64,000 nt of DNA from Hansfordia pulvinata (lineage: Eukaryota; Ascomycota; Sordariomycetes; Xylariales): positions 1,188,001-1,252,000 of the forward strand of contig BJKQ01000009.1 in NCBI GenBank assembly GCA_006538405.1, read 5' to 3'. The position numbers and the translations under genes are program-made. Position 1 is the first letter of the stretch, and each line of letters starts with the position of its first letter. This document shows positions 41,297-54,391 of the stretch, piece after piece. The notes beneath the pieces were generated by a model that had not been told where the DNA came from, did not search any database, and saw only the letters and a list, made by a program, of their open reading frames with translations.

Positions 41297-44200
41297 GCGG
41301 GCAGTTAACAAGCCTGTGGGCATGTTGGCCCAGTACCCGGCATTGGAGGAGAGGACTGAAGGCAAAGAAGTGTGTGATGCTGTTTGCCTGTGAGAGTCCG
41401 ACTATGGTGCCCACACCTTGACTCTGCTGAGTTCACCGGAAATGTTGCCCGGTTTCATCCCGTTCCCGAGGTGAAGCCTCCTCTGTGTAAATAAATCTAC
41501 CATTGCATAGCGACCACGGCGTTGTTCGAATCTGCACTGGAGGGTACTGGCGTGGACCGGGGGGGTTTCTTTTTTGCAGGATAGACTAAGAGGATTTCGC
41601 GGTTTGTTGTTTTGCTCATGCTCATGGGACAAGGGCGATGTTCTTGTTTCTGAATAAAAGCGCGAAGCCAGAGGGCAGGGCAGAGAATGCCAGCCCAGGC
41701 CCTAGATAGACTTTACGGAAAACCAGTAGGCAGTTACAAATTCACGTGCGTCAAACGAATTCAATGATCGTCATACGGCATGGGGGATGCAGCATGAAAT
41801 GGCTCATGTACAGGTGCTGTTCTCAAAATAGTACAGTACATACCCTTGAACCCCATGTGGCCAGCCTCCGTTTACTTTACTTTACTTTTACTCGTCGCGC
41901 TCGTACCCCGGCCTGGGGATAAACCGTACTCGTACGCCAAGACGCGACGGGTCCCCGCGAATGGAGAGTCGCGGCGGGCGCCGCCCACTCTGGCCGGATG
42001 ATCGGCTCTGTCGCCCTGCCGCTTGCCGGCAGACAACAGTGGAATTGGTGAACGAAGAGCCCAAGCAAGCATGGGATTATCAGCTGACTAGCGCGGACGG
42101 TGAATGGGCCAGAGAATGTCCGCGATGCCATGATGTCAGCCCAGGAGCCATGACCGGATCTGCGGCTCGCCCTGCCTCGCTCGCCTGGCCGAGCTGAGCC
42201 GGACTCAGTTCATTCAAGGGCAATGGCGAGCAATGCGCGATTGGATTTACCTGTTAGGTGAGAGTTGCCTCGAGCTGCCTCTTGACCGAAAGTCTGATTG
42301 CTCATCAGTCTCCTCAACGCATGCGGAGGGGAAGAGAAGACGCTGCCGTCTTGTGGATGGCTAGGCCAGGTTGTATCGGTGGGTCGGGGGTAACCCGTTG
42401 TTCGAGATATAAGAGACAATCCGAGGGGGCGGAAGAGTCACAGGGAGGAAGGGCGTTGCGTGCGCTCGAGAAAAGGCGTGTCAATCGGCGATGGAGGGGC
42501 GGCAGAACGTACGAGTAGAAAACGGGACTGGGGTGGGCCGGACGCGAGGGGAACGTGATCTCGCAGGCGTTACCACAATGGCAATCCCCAAGGCAGACGA
42601 GAGGGGACCTCGAAAGGTGAGGTGAGGCGGTCCGGCCGAGGCTTGCGGGTGGTAGTTGCTTGGAATGGAATGCGTGTGGCCAAGCAACATGAATTCGATG
42701 GCACGGCTTGCCACGGCAGCGAGACAACGAGACTGTGCGACTACTCGTGTACCTATGAATCAGGATCGCAAGCGTCGCCAGCCCACTCGAGTACTCGCGA
42801 GTACGAGTATGAGAGGTGACGTTGGGAGGTGGAAAAGTCCTCAGAGGCCACAACGTCGTCTTGATCTGCGCGCCAGGTTCGTGATGGTGGGGGCGGACAG
42901 TCGCCAGGCCTGGCAGGACGGATATGAACATGAATGAATGTTTCGCGGTTGTGGTACTGTCAGGTTGTGCTTGTGCTTACCTTACTCGCACGTACACGCC
43001 ATGGCCTTGGGGACGATCACAGATCACGGTTTTCAATAAAGCGCGGCAGGTGCTATTTATTATTGTCTGTCGGCTTTCGCCACAGCTGAGAAGAGCAGAT
43101 CCCGGTAGGAATGGGTTGGTGCGAGGAAGCCCTGGCACCCCGGGTCATCAGAGGTTAGGTAGCCCTGTAGATACGAGTACCGCAGAAGTTGAGATACGGC
43201 ACAAGTCCTTCACGTAAGAGTAGAGGTCAGTGAGAAGTGCGAGCAGTAGCAAAGAAAAGCCTCGAGATCTTTCTTGATGATGGGCCTGGGGTGAGTCCGT
43301 GCGAGCTGCGTAGCCAATTGTTCATGAGCACGAGTACATTACATCCATCCGTGCCATCCACCCGCGTGTGGAAGTAGTCGGCTCCACCGAGGCTGTGTCT
43401 CGCGCACCAAACGCGCGTGAGAGGCTTCAAGTATTCGAGCTCGTGAATTCGTGAGATGCATATTTGCACTGCACATTGAGCGCACCTCGCCTATGTGTGT
43501 ACTTAAGTAGGACGGTAGGTTCCCACAGCCATACCGTATCCAAGGTACTGCAGATGTCTCCCTCAGTCCCGAAGGTGGGCTGTGCGCAGGTGGACGTCAA
43601 GGCACAGGTTTGCGTGCGAGTAGGTACTCGTAGATAGAATTACTGGGGCGATCCGGTCTGGGATAAGAGCGGGCCAATAGGATGAGCGGGGCCTGGTCAA
43701 CGAGGGCCGGGTCTCAGTCGCGGGTCCACCCCGGCCAAGTATCGCCTGGTTGGGCGTGCCGCGTCTGGGTACTTTTCGTGATCCGAGCGCCCCTGTCCAT
43801 CCCCCAGTGCCCCCCCAGAAGCCCCGAACAAGTTCCAAGTCCGAAACCCACTTGATCCAGGTGACCAGCCAGTGAGCAGCGCGGTCCCCCTGATCTGGGC
43901 TTCCTTTGCGCAGCGGTGGGCTGCTGCGCTTGTGGTGCTCTCCAGCCGGTACCTGCTCGCATACAAGTATGTACTTGTAGGAGCGAGCGGCCGCAGTCCC
44001 TCGCACACTCCTGTCTCACACCCGCCGGCAAGTGTGTTGCGTGTCTGGGTCGGCGTCTTGAATGAGCCTGGTCGGTTGTCTGGTTGTCTCTCCTTCACCA
44101 CGCGTGCATTGACCCGCGCACGCCGCGACCTTATGCTCGCAGTGCTGGGTTTGTGGCTGGGGCTGGGTCCGGGACTGGAGCCGACCGGCCAAGCAGCCCG

Positions 44201-45564
44201 GCTGGGAGTGAGGGGGAGGAGGAGCAGGAGAAGAAGGAGAAGAGCGCGCGAATCTCCGGATCGCATCGCTCGCACCCGGACGAAAAGCGAAGGGTGCCAT
44301 TTCTCGCTTCTTTGCGGTTGTGCTTGTGCTGTTCCGGCCTAGATCGGGACCACTGGTGCGTCCAGGGCCACACCAATGGATGTGTGTGAGCGCTTGGAGG
44401 AGTCGATAGTGTACGATTCTCGTCGCGGGCCGCCCGCGAGTAGGTACCTCCTGAACTCATTTAGTACCTCCATGTGCCGAAGCGCTGCCTCCTCGCCGCT
44501 TGCAGCCCCGCAGATGGTCGTTCTATGTACATGTATATAAGTATGCAAGCACGGCGACCGGTCGCTCAATTCCAATTGTATCCGGATTCTGCCGCATCAT
44601 GGGATATCTCAGGTGCCTACATCAAATGTAGTATGAGGGCGGAGCGCGGTTTGGAGAGGGGGCAAGGGCGTTTGGTATAGGTACTCCAAGCTAACCTCAG
44701 CGGTACTTTCATATCTACGAGTACGGCTCATTCCAGCCTGTGAGTGATGAGAAAGCCCGGGCCTTGCCCGCTGGCTAATAAGGTACCGGCCTCCAGGTCT
44801 CCGCCAAAACATTAGCCCCGATTCCCGCCTTGGCCAGAGGACGAATGTACATCACTGGCCCGCTGCCGCGACATCCAGGATATCCACCCTTCGCTGCTTC
44901 CATGTAATCGGGTGGCTAAAAGACTCGGCGCTGGAGGTACGAAGGCTGTCAGGGGCATTGGATGCCCGCACCAAACCGCCTAACTATCCATGTACCTGCC
45001 TGACAAGCTGGAAGTACCTCTGTGTGGGCTGCCGGCGCGAGCGAGCCTTTCAAGGTTCACTCGGGCGCCCTCCACTGCAGCTGGCCCTGACTGGCCGCCG
45101 ACCGGGCTGGCACTGGCTGCCCAGAGGTGACTGATCCTTCCTCGCCCAAGCCAAGGCCCACGCCCTCGCCCGTCCCGACCAACCCGACCCAATCGACCAC
45201 CTGGTACTTCGATCACCACTCACTCGCTCGCCCACCACTCGCTCCCACCACCACCCTCACCGCACGGCACCGCACCGAACGACGACCACCTCCACCATCA
45301 CCGCCATCACCGTCGTCACCTCCCTCCCGGCCCGACACCTTCGACTCAATTATTTCCCATTGGACGGTTCCACACCTCGCTGCTGATGACCCTGAACGGC
45401 TTGGGTCGTCAGCCGTCGAGCCTCTGACGTTCAGCCTCGTGTCGTCGTCGCTGACGCTGCTGTCCCGGGCCCAATCCCAAACTCGACGACGACGACGACC
45501 TCGACATTCACTATTGACCTGATCATTGCTCCTGCTCCGTCCATCGGTTGGATCACCCGCTATC
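41297..45564. other. Long intergenic spacer (4.3 kb)
   Basis: No gene is supported. AATAAA-like signals near 41489 and 41654 may serve the helicase mRNA. Copies of the dispersed word lie at 41925-41935, 42506-42516, 42791-42804 (here GTACTCGCGAGTAC, a 14-bp palindrome with a changed centre), 43175, 43621-43631 and 44714-44722. The last 400 bases are C/A- and CGA-rich, probably the leader of the following membrane-protein gene. Confidence 0.5.
42791..42804. repeat. Variant GTAC palindrome (14 bp)
   Basis: GTACTCGCGAGTAC, a perfect palindrome that keeps the GTACTCG/CGAGTAC arms of the dispersed word but lacks the central TA, followed directly by another GAGTA unit. Confidence 0.85.
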
Positions 45565-48219
45565 ATGCCTGGCCACCAAGTCAATCTCTCCGATCCCGAC
45601 CCCCGGGCGTCGATGAGATCCTCAAGGGTCTCCTACCTTCAGGACGACGACTCTGACGACGATGACGAGTACGCGTTGGCGGCCTTGGGGATATCCGATG
45701 GGTATCGACCATCGGGACCCCAGACCCAGCCACATTCTAACCCCCTATCGCCTTCACGCTCCACCTCGGTCAATCAAGGCAACTTGAACTCCCACGACGC
45801 CGCTCAGTCCTCGTCCACCGCTCGTGTCCCGCCACCTCGCCCATCTAGCATCACCAAGCCTCACAGGCCCCGAGGTAGCCTTTCGCTAAGACATGATGGA
45901 GATCGGACATCCACAGAAGCCGCTCGCAGCGACCGGCCCGAACACACCCACGTTCATGCGAGAACTGCCACTGTCGTCTCGCCGTTTGCACATCCTGACG
46001 ATGGTAACGATACCAGCGACGACGATGACCGCTACCAGGGGCCCTCAGGCCCGTCCTTCCCTTATCATATGTATTCTCAAAATATTCGTCTCGGCCGAAC
46101 CGCCAGCATGGCCACCAGCTCGACCGTACCTGTCTCTGAACAGTCGTACAGCGGCCCTAGCGGGCCCACACATCCTTATGGCATGTACCCCCAGAACGCC
46201 GTCGACACTGACAGCATCCATGGCCGAGGAGCACAAGCTGCGATTCCCGTCGGATTTGGCGGCGTGGACAATTACCAACGACGCTTGGGACCGGAGGGCG
46301 AGGAAGCGGGCGATTTGATCGGCCCGGATGGCCACACGGAACAGTTGCCGCCATATACCAGATATCCCGACGAGGCTTATGAGCGCAAAGCGCTGGGTAT
46401 CCAGGCGCCTCAGGCTCAGTCCAATGCTGGCGAGAGCTCTCGATCGGTTCCGGCTGGTGCCGGCGGACTGGGCTTGGCCACGCGGAATCCCGAATTCTCC
46501 TCAACCGACAATTTGGAGGCTCAAGATTCACCAGTATCGCGCCAGTCAATGAGAAGTCTAGGCTCGTCGGCCACTCGCACTAACACCAATACGAATCCGA
46601 CTGCGAGGGCTATTGTTGACGAAAAGGACGACGAAGATGATGACGAGGACGAAGATGCTGAGGACGAGAAAAGTGGGTTGAAAAAGGTGGCTAAACGGAA
46701 GATCTGGGGCATCGTGCCCTGCTGGGCTATTGTTCTGGCTGTTGTTGTCCTTGTTCTCATGGGCGCGATCCTCGGAGCCGTCATTGGCAGCATACTGGGG
46801 AAACAAATGCACAAAGGCCCTCCTGGAGACTCGTAAGTCCACACTGTGCTCAGGTCTAGCTTCCTTCGTTACTCACACATAACCAGACCCGGCTCGGCTG
46901 CCGACTCGACGCCGACCATCACGGATCTCATTCCGCTGCCCACCGTTCCGCCAAACATGCCACCACCGATTGGGGGCTCATATGCACTTCCCTTGTCGCT
47001 CTTCAGATCTCCGAATCAGTGCTTCAACGACACGACCGAATCCGGGACTTGGATCTGCAACATAGTGTTTTCCCAGCTCAGCATGGTTCTCACGCCACGA
47101 CTGAAGGCACCAGCCACATCGAATTGGTCTTTCGACTACAAATTCAACGACACGTACACTCTCGACAATAACGTCTTTTCATACGGCATGCAGCCACCCA
47201 ACTTCAAAAACTCCCAAGATCTCATGCTTGTTGACGACCCCCTCGAGCCCGACCGAGGCCCGGCGTGGGCCTTCCAGACTCAGTACAACAAAACAGTCGT
47301 AATTCCGAACGAATTTCTCTCCATTTCAACAACCCCATCACCATCCAGTCATCGTCGCCGTGGGGGCTTTTTGCTGGGCGGCGACTTTCAGCGGAAAGGC
47401 ATCGCCAAGGCTGGCGACAAGCCCTGGGTTTGCTATTGGGAACACACATTGCTCGAGACCTTCATTTACACGTCTCAGAATAACAGTTTTGAGCGTGCCA
47501 ATAGCGCGAGTGCTGCTGCATCATCTAGCTCCGTCATTGCTTCCATGAGCAGCCATTCCCCCAGCCCGGTCACGTCGACTCCTGCACCATACACATCGCC
47601 GGCTCACAACATTAAAGCTTATGACCCTGATGGATTGAGCTCGGGCGATTCGGGCTCCGATGACGTGGACGACGAGGACTCGGAGACTGCCCGCGCGTAT
47701 AACGGGGAGTCCCGATGGGAGCGTCAGTTGGACGGGTCCCACCACCGCTACGACCAAGACGGCTACCTACTTCCAAGATACATGGACGACCCGACGCCGA
47801 CGAGCTCATCATCCATGTACCCCGGTGCAACAGGTTATTTCGACAACAACCCGATGCCTACGGACTACAATCCTGTGTACCCACAAGTTGTCAAGATGCT
47901 CGAGCGACGAGTGCCGTCGCTGGCTCGACAACCTCCTTGGTGTCGCCAGTACGAAGTCCCCGACGATGGGACCAATCCGAGACCTTCCAAAGATTCGCAC
48001 GGCAACTTCATTGATGTCGAGATCCAAGAAAAGTCCAACTCGGCAGATGTTGACCTCGTTGGACTCCACGATGGGATACAACGAGAATTCCATCGGTTGC
48101 AACGTGAGCGCCAGGACAACTATCCGCATTACCGACGCGATGGATCCTCTTCCACGAGCAGTGGGATCGCGACCGAGGATCGCATGAGTGACTGCGGGTG
48201 CCTGTGGTGGTTGTACTGA
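45565..48219 (+). CDS. Single-pass membrane protein with C-terminal DUF7820-type domain
   Basis: Two exons, 45565-46832 and 46887-48219; the 54-base intron has GTAAGT and ACCAG. The product is 866 residues. The first ~390 are disordered and rich in Ser, Pro and Asp, with two similar GPSGPxxPYxMY units (QGPSGPSFPYHMY and SGPSGPTHPYGMY). A dense acidic run (DDEDDDEDEDAEDE) and a basic stop (KKVAKRK) precede one strong membrane helix (about 397-420), so the N-terminus is probably cytosolic. Beyond it lie a Pro-rich linker and a domain with several NDT/NTT/NKT glycosylation sites and paired Cys (QCFNDTTESGTWICNIVF), which I take to be the fungal domain named DUF7820; its role is unknown. The chain ends CGCLWWLY. 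No start nearer the leader is better than 45565, although the frame is open to 45526. Confidence 0.8.
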
Positions 48220-50853
48220 ACGCCAGAGTCGAATGATGACGACGACATGTGTATATGAAGATGCTTTTCTTCGCTGTGTTAAGACATAATCTCTTCCGAG
48301 CTCACGTCGCCCTTGGCGTGCGTTCCTGCTCATCATTATCTTGTCAGAATTTTTCGGGGGCGTTCAGCATTTCTCTGGTGTTCGGGCAATATATCACCTT
48401 CGGGCACTCGCAAGGCGTTCTCGGTTTCGGTTTCGAGTTGATTTAATTTTCGTATCTAGTTTGAAATCCGGCACGGAACGGATACTTTTGGAAACATCCA
48501 GACGGTAAAAGTACTTGGTTCTCCGGTCCTTGTCAATCTTGGCATGTCGTCCACGCTGCCCTTTGAGCCTGCACAAGACATTATCAGAATACATACCTGT
48601 GACGACTTTATCCGATTCTTGACTTTAGGCGCAACACCGGATCACGGACAGCTTGTTACAACAATGGAGAACGACGGAGAGCGGTGGCAGACGATTGGCT
48701 CGTGATGGTGTGCGTTGAGGCCTCTGGCCGTGTCGACTGGTCCGCAAGGCGATCAGTCTTTGCCACAATCTCCAACTCAACGTCGCCAATTTCTTGCAAT
48801 TCCGCTTGGGGGACTCGGCAGGAAGCAATTGATTAGATCAAAAGAGTCCGGACTGCTGGAGGCTTTCTGTGCATGGTTGATATCAGTGGCTGGATCGATA
48901 ATAGGAATACCTGTACGTAACGAATATCAACAAGTCTGTCAGCGATAAGGAGACTCGACATTGAAAAATGCCTTGCGTCTTGCATCTTGGGTGTTTCTTG
49001 TGATGCTTGCGTATGATCGATGATGTGGAAGCGGTTCTGCTTGCGTATGACGAAGGTTTGGGTGCCACTATCGTTCCCTCAAACATGATTTCGTGACAAT
49101 CGTAAGTGTAGGAACGCATGAGCTTTTGATTCACCATCGTGGTCGCGATCTTTGCTTGCATGCCGAGCGTCGCAGTCCTGAAACACCCCCCTAAACAAGT
49201 TGCAGGACATTGACGAAGAATGAGAGGTGAACAAGCAACTTGAGACAGGAGGGGGTTGAAAAGGAGCGGCCATATCAGTGCAAAGACGTTGAGAGGAGAA
49301 GGGAAGACAAGGCACACACCATGGCTGACCTCTGGATGGAGGGATTAGGGGATGAAATGGTGGCTTGAGGGCCCCCTCCCTCTCGTTTCTCTTCAACCCA
49401 AACACGCCACATGCGTGTCTCTTATCATCTGTTGTTTTTCTCCTTGTTCCCTCGCACCTCCAGATCAAACCATCCTTTGCTTAAAGTACCTTATTCGCAG
49501 GCGCGGTGGCCGTCATCAAATCAGCGGGAGCGACGTGACGTGGTATGGTGAGGGCAAGATAGATCAGAGAGGACAGAGAAAGTCGTTGCGGGATTGCGGG
49601 ATGGTGGGGTATTTATGGCAATTTGGTGTATCCGTGCCGAACTCGCCCAACTTCAAATCCGGATTCGTGCGAATGGTCGAAATCTTTGACCATGGAGATC
49701 AAGCAGCAGAAGGGGTGCCACACCTGGGCTTCCCGGCGGGAGGGGTCGCGTGGCTGCCACGCTTGTGTGCCTGGTCATTGGGCTGCTATCTTCGTGGCCA
49801 ACCTTCATCCTTGCCCGTACGGGACATCCCTGCGCTGCGTCCTATTCCGTATGTAAGTCCAGACCGAGCATGGCTCAAAAACATGCGAGAAGGTCAGCGA
49901 TATGCCCGTTTGATGTGCACAGTAGAGTTTGTGTAGTATGTATGTTTCTATTAGCTGCTATATTGTGGATGCCCAGTATCCATTTCGGCGGTCGAGATGA
50001 GGTTGTCATCCGCTATCCATCCTGTGGTTTTGTAGAGAAAGGCATTGGCAGGGTGTGGTAAGCCATCAATAGGTGGCAGAGATACCAACTTCCAGACCTT
50101 CAGCGCTTTCGTACAGGAGGGCGCCAAGAAACAGATCGGTTGCCCCAGCCTGTCTGCTCTTCAAGCCCTTGCAGTACCCTAAGCTGCTGCGTTCACTGAC
50201 CGGGCTGATTGCATGGACGCGCGGCAGCTGACCCTCGGCCACTCCGCCATCTCGCCGCGGTGAGAGGTAAGGGTATTCACATGTGAATGCCTCCAGCTTC
50301 TGCCTCCAGCGTCTGGTGAGGTCCGACAATGGTGAATTTTTTTTTCCCGGTTTTGATCGCCGCCCGCAATCAATGTATCGAGCCACCGCCAGGCCCGGTG
50401 CAGGGCCTCACGTGCATTCTGAAGAAGGGCGTGGCAGTCTGGGCCCCAGGCCCACGAAGTCTTGGCCGAATGTCGCCGCGTCACCAGGCCGCGTGCACAG
50501 CGGCGGTAGCGGCGGGGTCACCAGCCACTTTCCAGCACACCAGCTGAAGCAGTAGCTATGAAAGCCATGTGATTCTGCCCATGACGGTGGAGTTGACCAA
50601 GCTCGGCAGCTCTGCTCGGACTTTCGCACATGGCATGACATCTAACATAAACTCGACTTGGCAAGGCCTATGCGAACAGTTTTGGGTATTGCGGATTCCC
50701 AGGACGGTAGAAGACTGGCCAGCAGGACCAAGCTGACAGTGCTGTTTCTCTGATCGCGATTGTAGAGCAGGCAGTTGAGCGAATTTGCCTGTGTGTGCCA
50801 CAGTCGCTTGTAATCCGACCCGATGAGTTCTCTTTTCATCGACATATCCTCCA
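48220..50853. other. Intergenic spacer (2.6 kb), 3' ends of two convergent genes
   Basis: The membrane-protein gene ends on the left and the CCDC174-like gene ends on the right, so this is a convergent spacer, unusually long for one. The longest open frame (49352-49936, +) has no recognisable domain and an average composition. I do not support it as a gene, but if one is hidden in this spacer it is the best candidate. Confidence 0.45.
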
Positions 50854-52094
50854 TCACTTCGGTGTCTCGTCTGGAGTCGCAGCCGCTGCATCCTTATCTT
50901 TACGCGCGTCTTGCTCGGACACTGGTATGTTCTTGGCTTCACCACTATCTGAGCCATGGTCATTGGTGGCCTCTGCGCCACCCATTTCGCCCGCGAGCCC
51001 GTCGAGAAAGCTTTCGGCACGTTTGCTGGCACGGGCATCGCCAAGACGGGCGCGGCGAGCCTCAATCTCGCGGCGACGCCGGTCACGGGCCTCGTCGCGG
51101 GCGGCGCGGGTGCGCTCCGTCTCGGCGCGCATGGCAGCTAGGTTGTCCATTTGATCGGTGCGGTCGGCGGCGCTGTCGGTGGCGAACTGGTAGAAGCCGA
51201 CACCTTTATGGCGAATCTCGCGGCGCGCGTCAAAATGCGAGTCGGGCGGCGGCGTCGGCTCCTTGTCGCGCCGCGCGGCCAGCGCCTCCATGGCCTCTTC
51301 GGCCCGGGTACTCTGGGGCCCGAACGCCTCGTGCTGGATTGCGTCGCCGTGAATCAGCCGGGACGGTGCGGGCTGCGCAGGTCGCGCCGCCATACCCTCG
51401 AGCTCGGCCTGCCCAAGGGCCCGCCGCGCCGTCCGTCGCTCTAATCGCGTAGCCTCGTGCCGTGGCACGCGCCGGGTACGTCCGTACTCGTCCGTGTAGT
51501 CAACCAGCTCGTGCTGAGTGTCGAGGTCGGGCACGTTGTAATTGTCGTCGTCGGACGACGCGTTGTCAGCACCCGAGCTCGAGTCCCCGCCACCACCGTC
51601 TTCGTCCCCGGGATGGCGCTCGGCCCACTTGCGGTCAAAGTCGACGAGGGGGGCACGGTCGCTCGCGCCGGGGCGGCCGTCGGTGTCGGGGCGATATGAT
51701 CTCCGCGTTTCATGGCGGCGTAAAGGCGAGCCTTCTCCTCCATGCGGCGGCGGGCGCGGGCGTGTTCGTGCCGGTCGTCGTCGGTCCCGTGAGGATCGCG
51801 AAGGCGAATCTTGGACTTGCCATCGCCTTGAGGTGCGGCGGCATCGTCGACTTCACGACTGGGGTGTTTCCGTTTGGCCTTGACAGCGAATATGTCGTCT
51901 TTTGTTCGAGAGGAGCGGGAGCGGCCAGGGGCGGCGGAGGCCGTGGAGGATCCAGGCTCGGTGGAAGATGTGGTGGAGATGAGAGAGGACAGCTGGGAGG
52001 TGAAAGCGAGAGAGCTGGAGAGGGGTATTTCTTTCTTCTGCTTCTTGGCAGGTCGTTGGCCATAGAGGTGCGGGTCTTGTTGGTGAGGTGGCAT
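50854..52094 (-). CDS. CCDC174-like (DUF4078) nuclear coiled-coil protein; one frame break
   Basis: The frame from ATG 52094 (MPPHQQDPHLYGQRPAKKQK) carries a basic N-terminus, a Ser/Thr-rich stretch and the block RRRMEEKARLYAAMKRGD. The neighbouring frame then carries APLVDFDRKWAERHPGDEDG, the family-typical LVDYTDEYGRTRRVPRHEA, and a KGVGFYQFATD segment before a long Arg/Glu coiled coil, ending at 50854. The switch coincides with a G4 run at 51688-51691 (C4 on the coding strand). One more base gives 414 codons and joins the two parts with no gap. CCDC174 in animals is a nuclear protein linked to the exon-junction complex and splicing; the fungal proteins are uncharacterised. It is divergent from HOM6 with 771 bases between the starts. 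Confidence 0.8.
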
Positions 52095-52865
52095 GATGAG
52101 GCGGACACCACTGGAGCGGACGTGTCGGCGAGAGACTGTGCTTCATGTGGACATGATGATGTCGGGAGTCTGCTGTAGGACAGTGTGGTGTGTCTATCCT
52201 AGAGGATGGTTCTTCGTGAGCTGTGCGTGGGTGCGGCGGCAGGTTTGTAAAGGACGAGGCTGTATAAAGCGATATAGTCGCGCGAAGTCCAGCTCGGCTT
52301 GACTGTTGATGCCTTAGGCAATGGGTATCGGAGGGTGGTGACCAAGGGAAGTTGCGTTCGATTGGCAGTTGTTCGCGTTAACGTGCCTCAGAAGCCATTA
52401 TAGGTACTGATGAACCAAAGCAAGCATGTGAGGTGAACCTCACCATTCGCCCAAGTACCTAGTACTCGTAAAGCGCGGTTCGAAAGGTCCCACGTCAAGT
52501 ACGAGTACAACTAAGGCAGACGCCAGTCCCACCAGCTTCCAAGCAGCAGGTTCCTGATGAGCCGTGCAACTTGGTGGTGGGTACATGAGTCCAATCCATC
52601 TTAGTGCCTGCCCAGGCGGGTCTCCGGCTTGCCCACTCGACTGCAGCAGCTGCCCCGCGATCGGTTGCTTGCCCCTCCACGCCGCGCAAAGGGCGTCCTG
52701 ACAATTCTGCCTCGCCCAGCTAAGGTTCTCTCTCGGTGCTCCGACTCTCACCAGCGACGTCTCCAGAAAACACATCCAAGGCACAACCCACTCCACTCGA
52801 TATTCACCGCCATCGCCTTTTCCCTCCACACACGTTCACATTTCGTCAAAGACGCAAGGCACACC
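52095..52865. promoter_or_regulatory. Divergent promoter region, CCDC174-like gene / HOM6
   Basis: The two starts point away from each other across 771 bases, so both promoters must be here. Two dispersed-word copies occur close together, AGTACTCGTA at 52461-52470 and GTACGAGTAC at 52499-52508, within a stretch of about 50 bases near the middle. No TATA box is obvious. Confidence 0.55.
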
Positions 52866-54106
52866 ATGGCACCCAACCAGGTCTACATCGCCATCATCGG
52901 TACGCGCCCCCTTCCTCTCCTATGCCCCTACTGTCATGGATTCAAGTCGCTTGTTGTTTGTTGGCCATATCGCGCGTTTCGAATCTTTCTATGCCTCTGC
53001 TCTGGTCGCTCGCTCGCTAACCAAGGTTGCTGCTATCAGGCGCCGGCGGTGTCGGCAAGTGCTTCCTCTCCCAGCTTGAGGCTCTGGCCACTCGCCGGCC
53101 TACACCCAAGCTGAACCTGTGCTACATCGCCACCAGCAAGAAGGCCGTGTACACCGCCGACCATGCCGCTCTGGCCCCCGCCGATGCTCTGCGTGACCTG
53201 CCTTCCTCTGTCTCGACGCCCCTGGCCCTGCCCCAGCTCGTCGACTACCTGACAGGCACCCCTGGCCAGGCCCCTGCTATTCTCGTCGACAACACCAGCT
53301 CCCAGGACGTCGCCGACGCCTACCCCTCGTTCCTAGCCCGTGGGATCAGCGTCGTCACTCCCAACAAGAAGCCCTTCTCCGGCTCTTACAAGCTTTGGTC
53401 CGATATTTTCACCGCCGCCGCCACCTCAGGCGCCAAGGTGTACCACGAGTCCTCTGTCGGTGCCGGCCTACCTGTCATCTCCACCCTCAAGGATCTTATT
53501 GACACGGGTGATGAAGTCACCCGCATCGAGGGTGTCTTCAGCGGCACCATGTCTTTCCTCTTCAACTCTTTCGCCCCCGTCGAGGGAGCAGGGGGCCGCT
53601 GGGCCGCTGAGGTCGCCAAGGCCAAGGATCTCGGGTACACCGAGCCAGACCCTCGCGATGACCTCAACGGCCTTGACGTCGCCCGCAAGCTGACCATCCT
53701 CGCGCGCCTCGCTGGTCTGCCCGTCGACTCGCCCACTGCCTTCCCTGTCCAGAGCCTTATCCCCGCCGAGCTTGAGTCAGCGTCATCCGGCGACGAGTTC
53801 CTGCAACGCCTGCCCGAGTTTGACGACCGCATGGAAGAGGTCAAGACCTCTGCCGAGGCCGAAGGCAAAGTGGTGCGCTTTGTCGGCAGCATCGATGTCG
53901 CATCCAAGGCCGTCAAGGTTGGCCTGGAGAAGTTCGACCGTTCCCACCCCATTGCCGCCCTCAAGGGCAGCGACAACATCATCAGCTTCTACACCCGCCG
54001 TTACGGTAGCAACCCTCTGATTGTCCAAGGCGCCGGTGCTGGTGGTGACGTCACTGCCATGGGCGTTACCGCCGACCTGATCAAGGTCGTCTCCCAGATC
54101 TCCTAG
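52866..54106 (+). CDS. HOM6: Homoserine dehydrogenase
   Basis: Two exons, 52866-52899 and 53040-54106; the 140-base intron has GTACGC, a CGCTAAC branch site and CAG. The product is 366 residues, close to yeast Hom6 (359). It reduces aspartate semialdehyde to homoserine with NAD(P)H, the branch point to threonine, methionine and isoleucine, in the cytosol. The nucleotide-binding loop GAGGVGK is formed across the intron. The homoserine-binding and catalytic region is intact: NKKPFSG, YHESSVGAGLPVIST, EGVFSGTMSFLFN, and the signature DPRDDLNGLDVARKLTILAR with its catalytic Asp and Lys. The C-terminal GAGAGGDVTAMGV closes the dinucleotide fold. No ACT domain and no fused aspartokinase are present, as is normal in fungi. 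The start has a good context (CACACCATGG). Confidence 0.96.
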
Positions 54107-54391
54107 TCGTCGTTCGCGTGGCACCATCATGCCCGGACCTGTGGTCGACAAGTAGTGTGGAATAGCAAAATGAAACAAAAAGTCCAGATCCATGCCGAGA
54201 CCGAAGAATAGAGCGTATTCATAGAATTCGGCAGAGCCGACGTGTGAAGCCGGCGAGATTTTCTGCTTTCGAGGCTCTGAGGGGTGCTGATTTGACTTCC
54301 CGTCGGGCTCCCATGTTGTCATGGGATAGTTGGGCCCCTGTAGGCGGCCAATAGGGCTCGCGCCTTCGTCTTCTTTGGCGTCTTGGGCGGA

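Noticed and set aside
43697..44275. Minus-strand open frame of 192 codons starting with a Leu-rich, signal-like segment
   Set aside because: The Leu run is coded by a CTC/CTT simple repeat, the rest has no domain or Cys pattern, and other frames are open over the same stretch.
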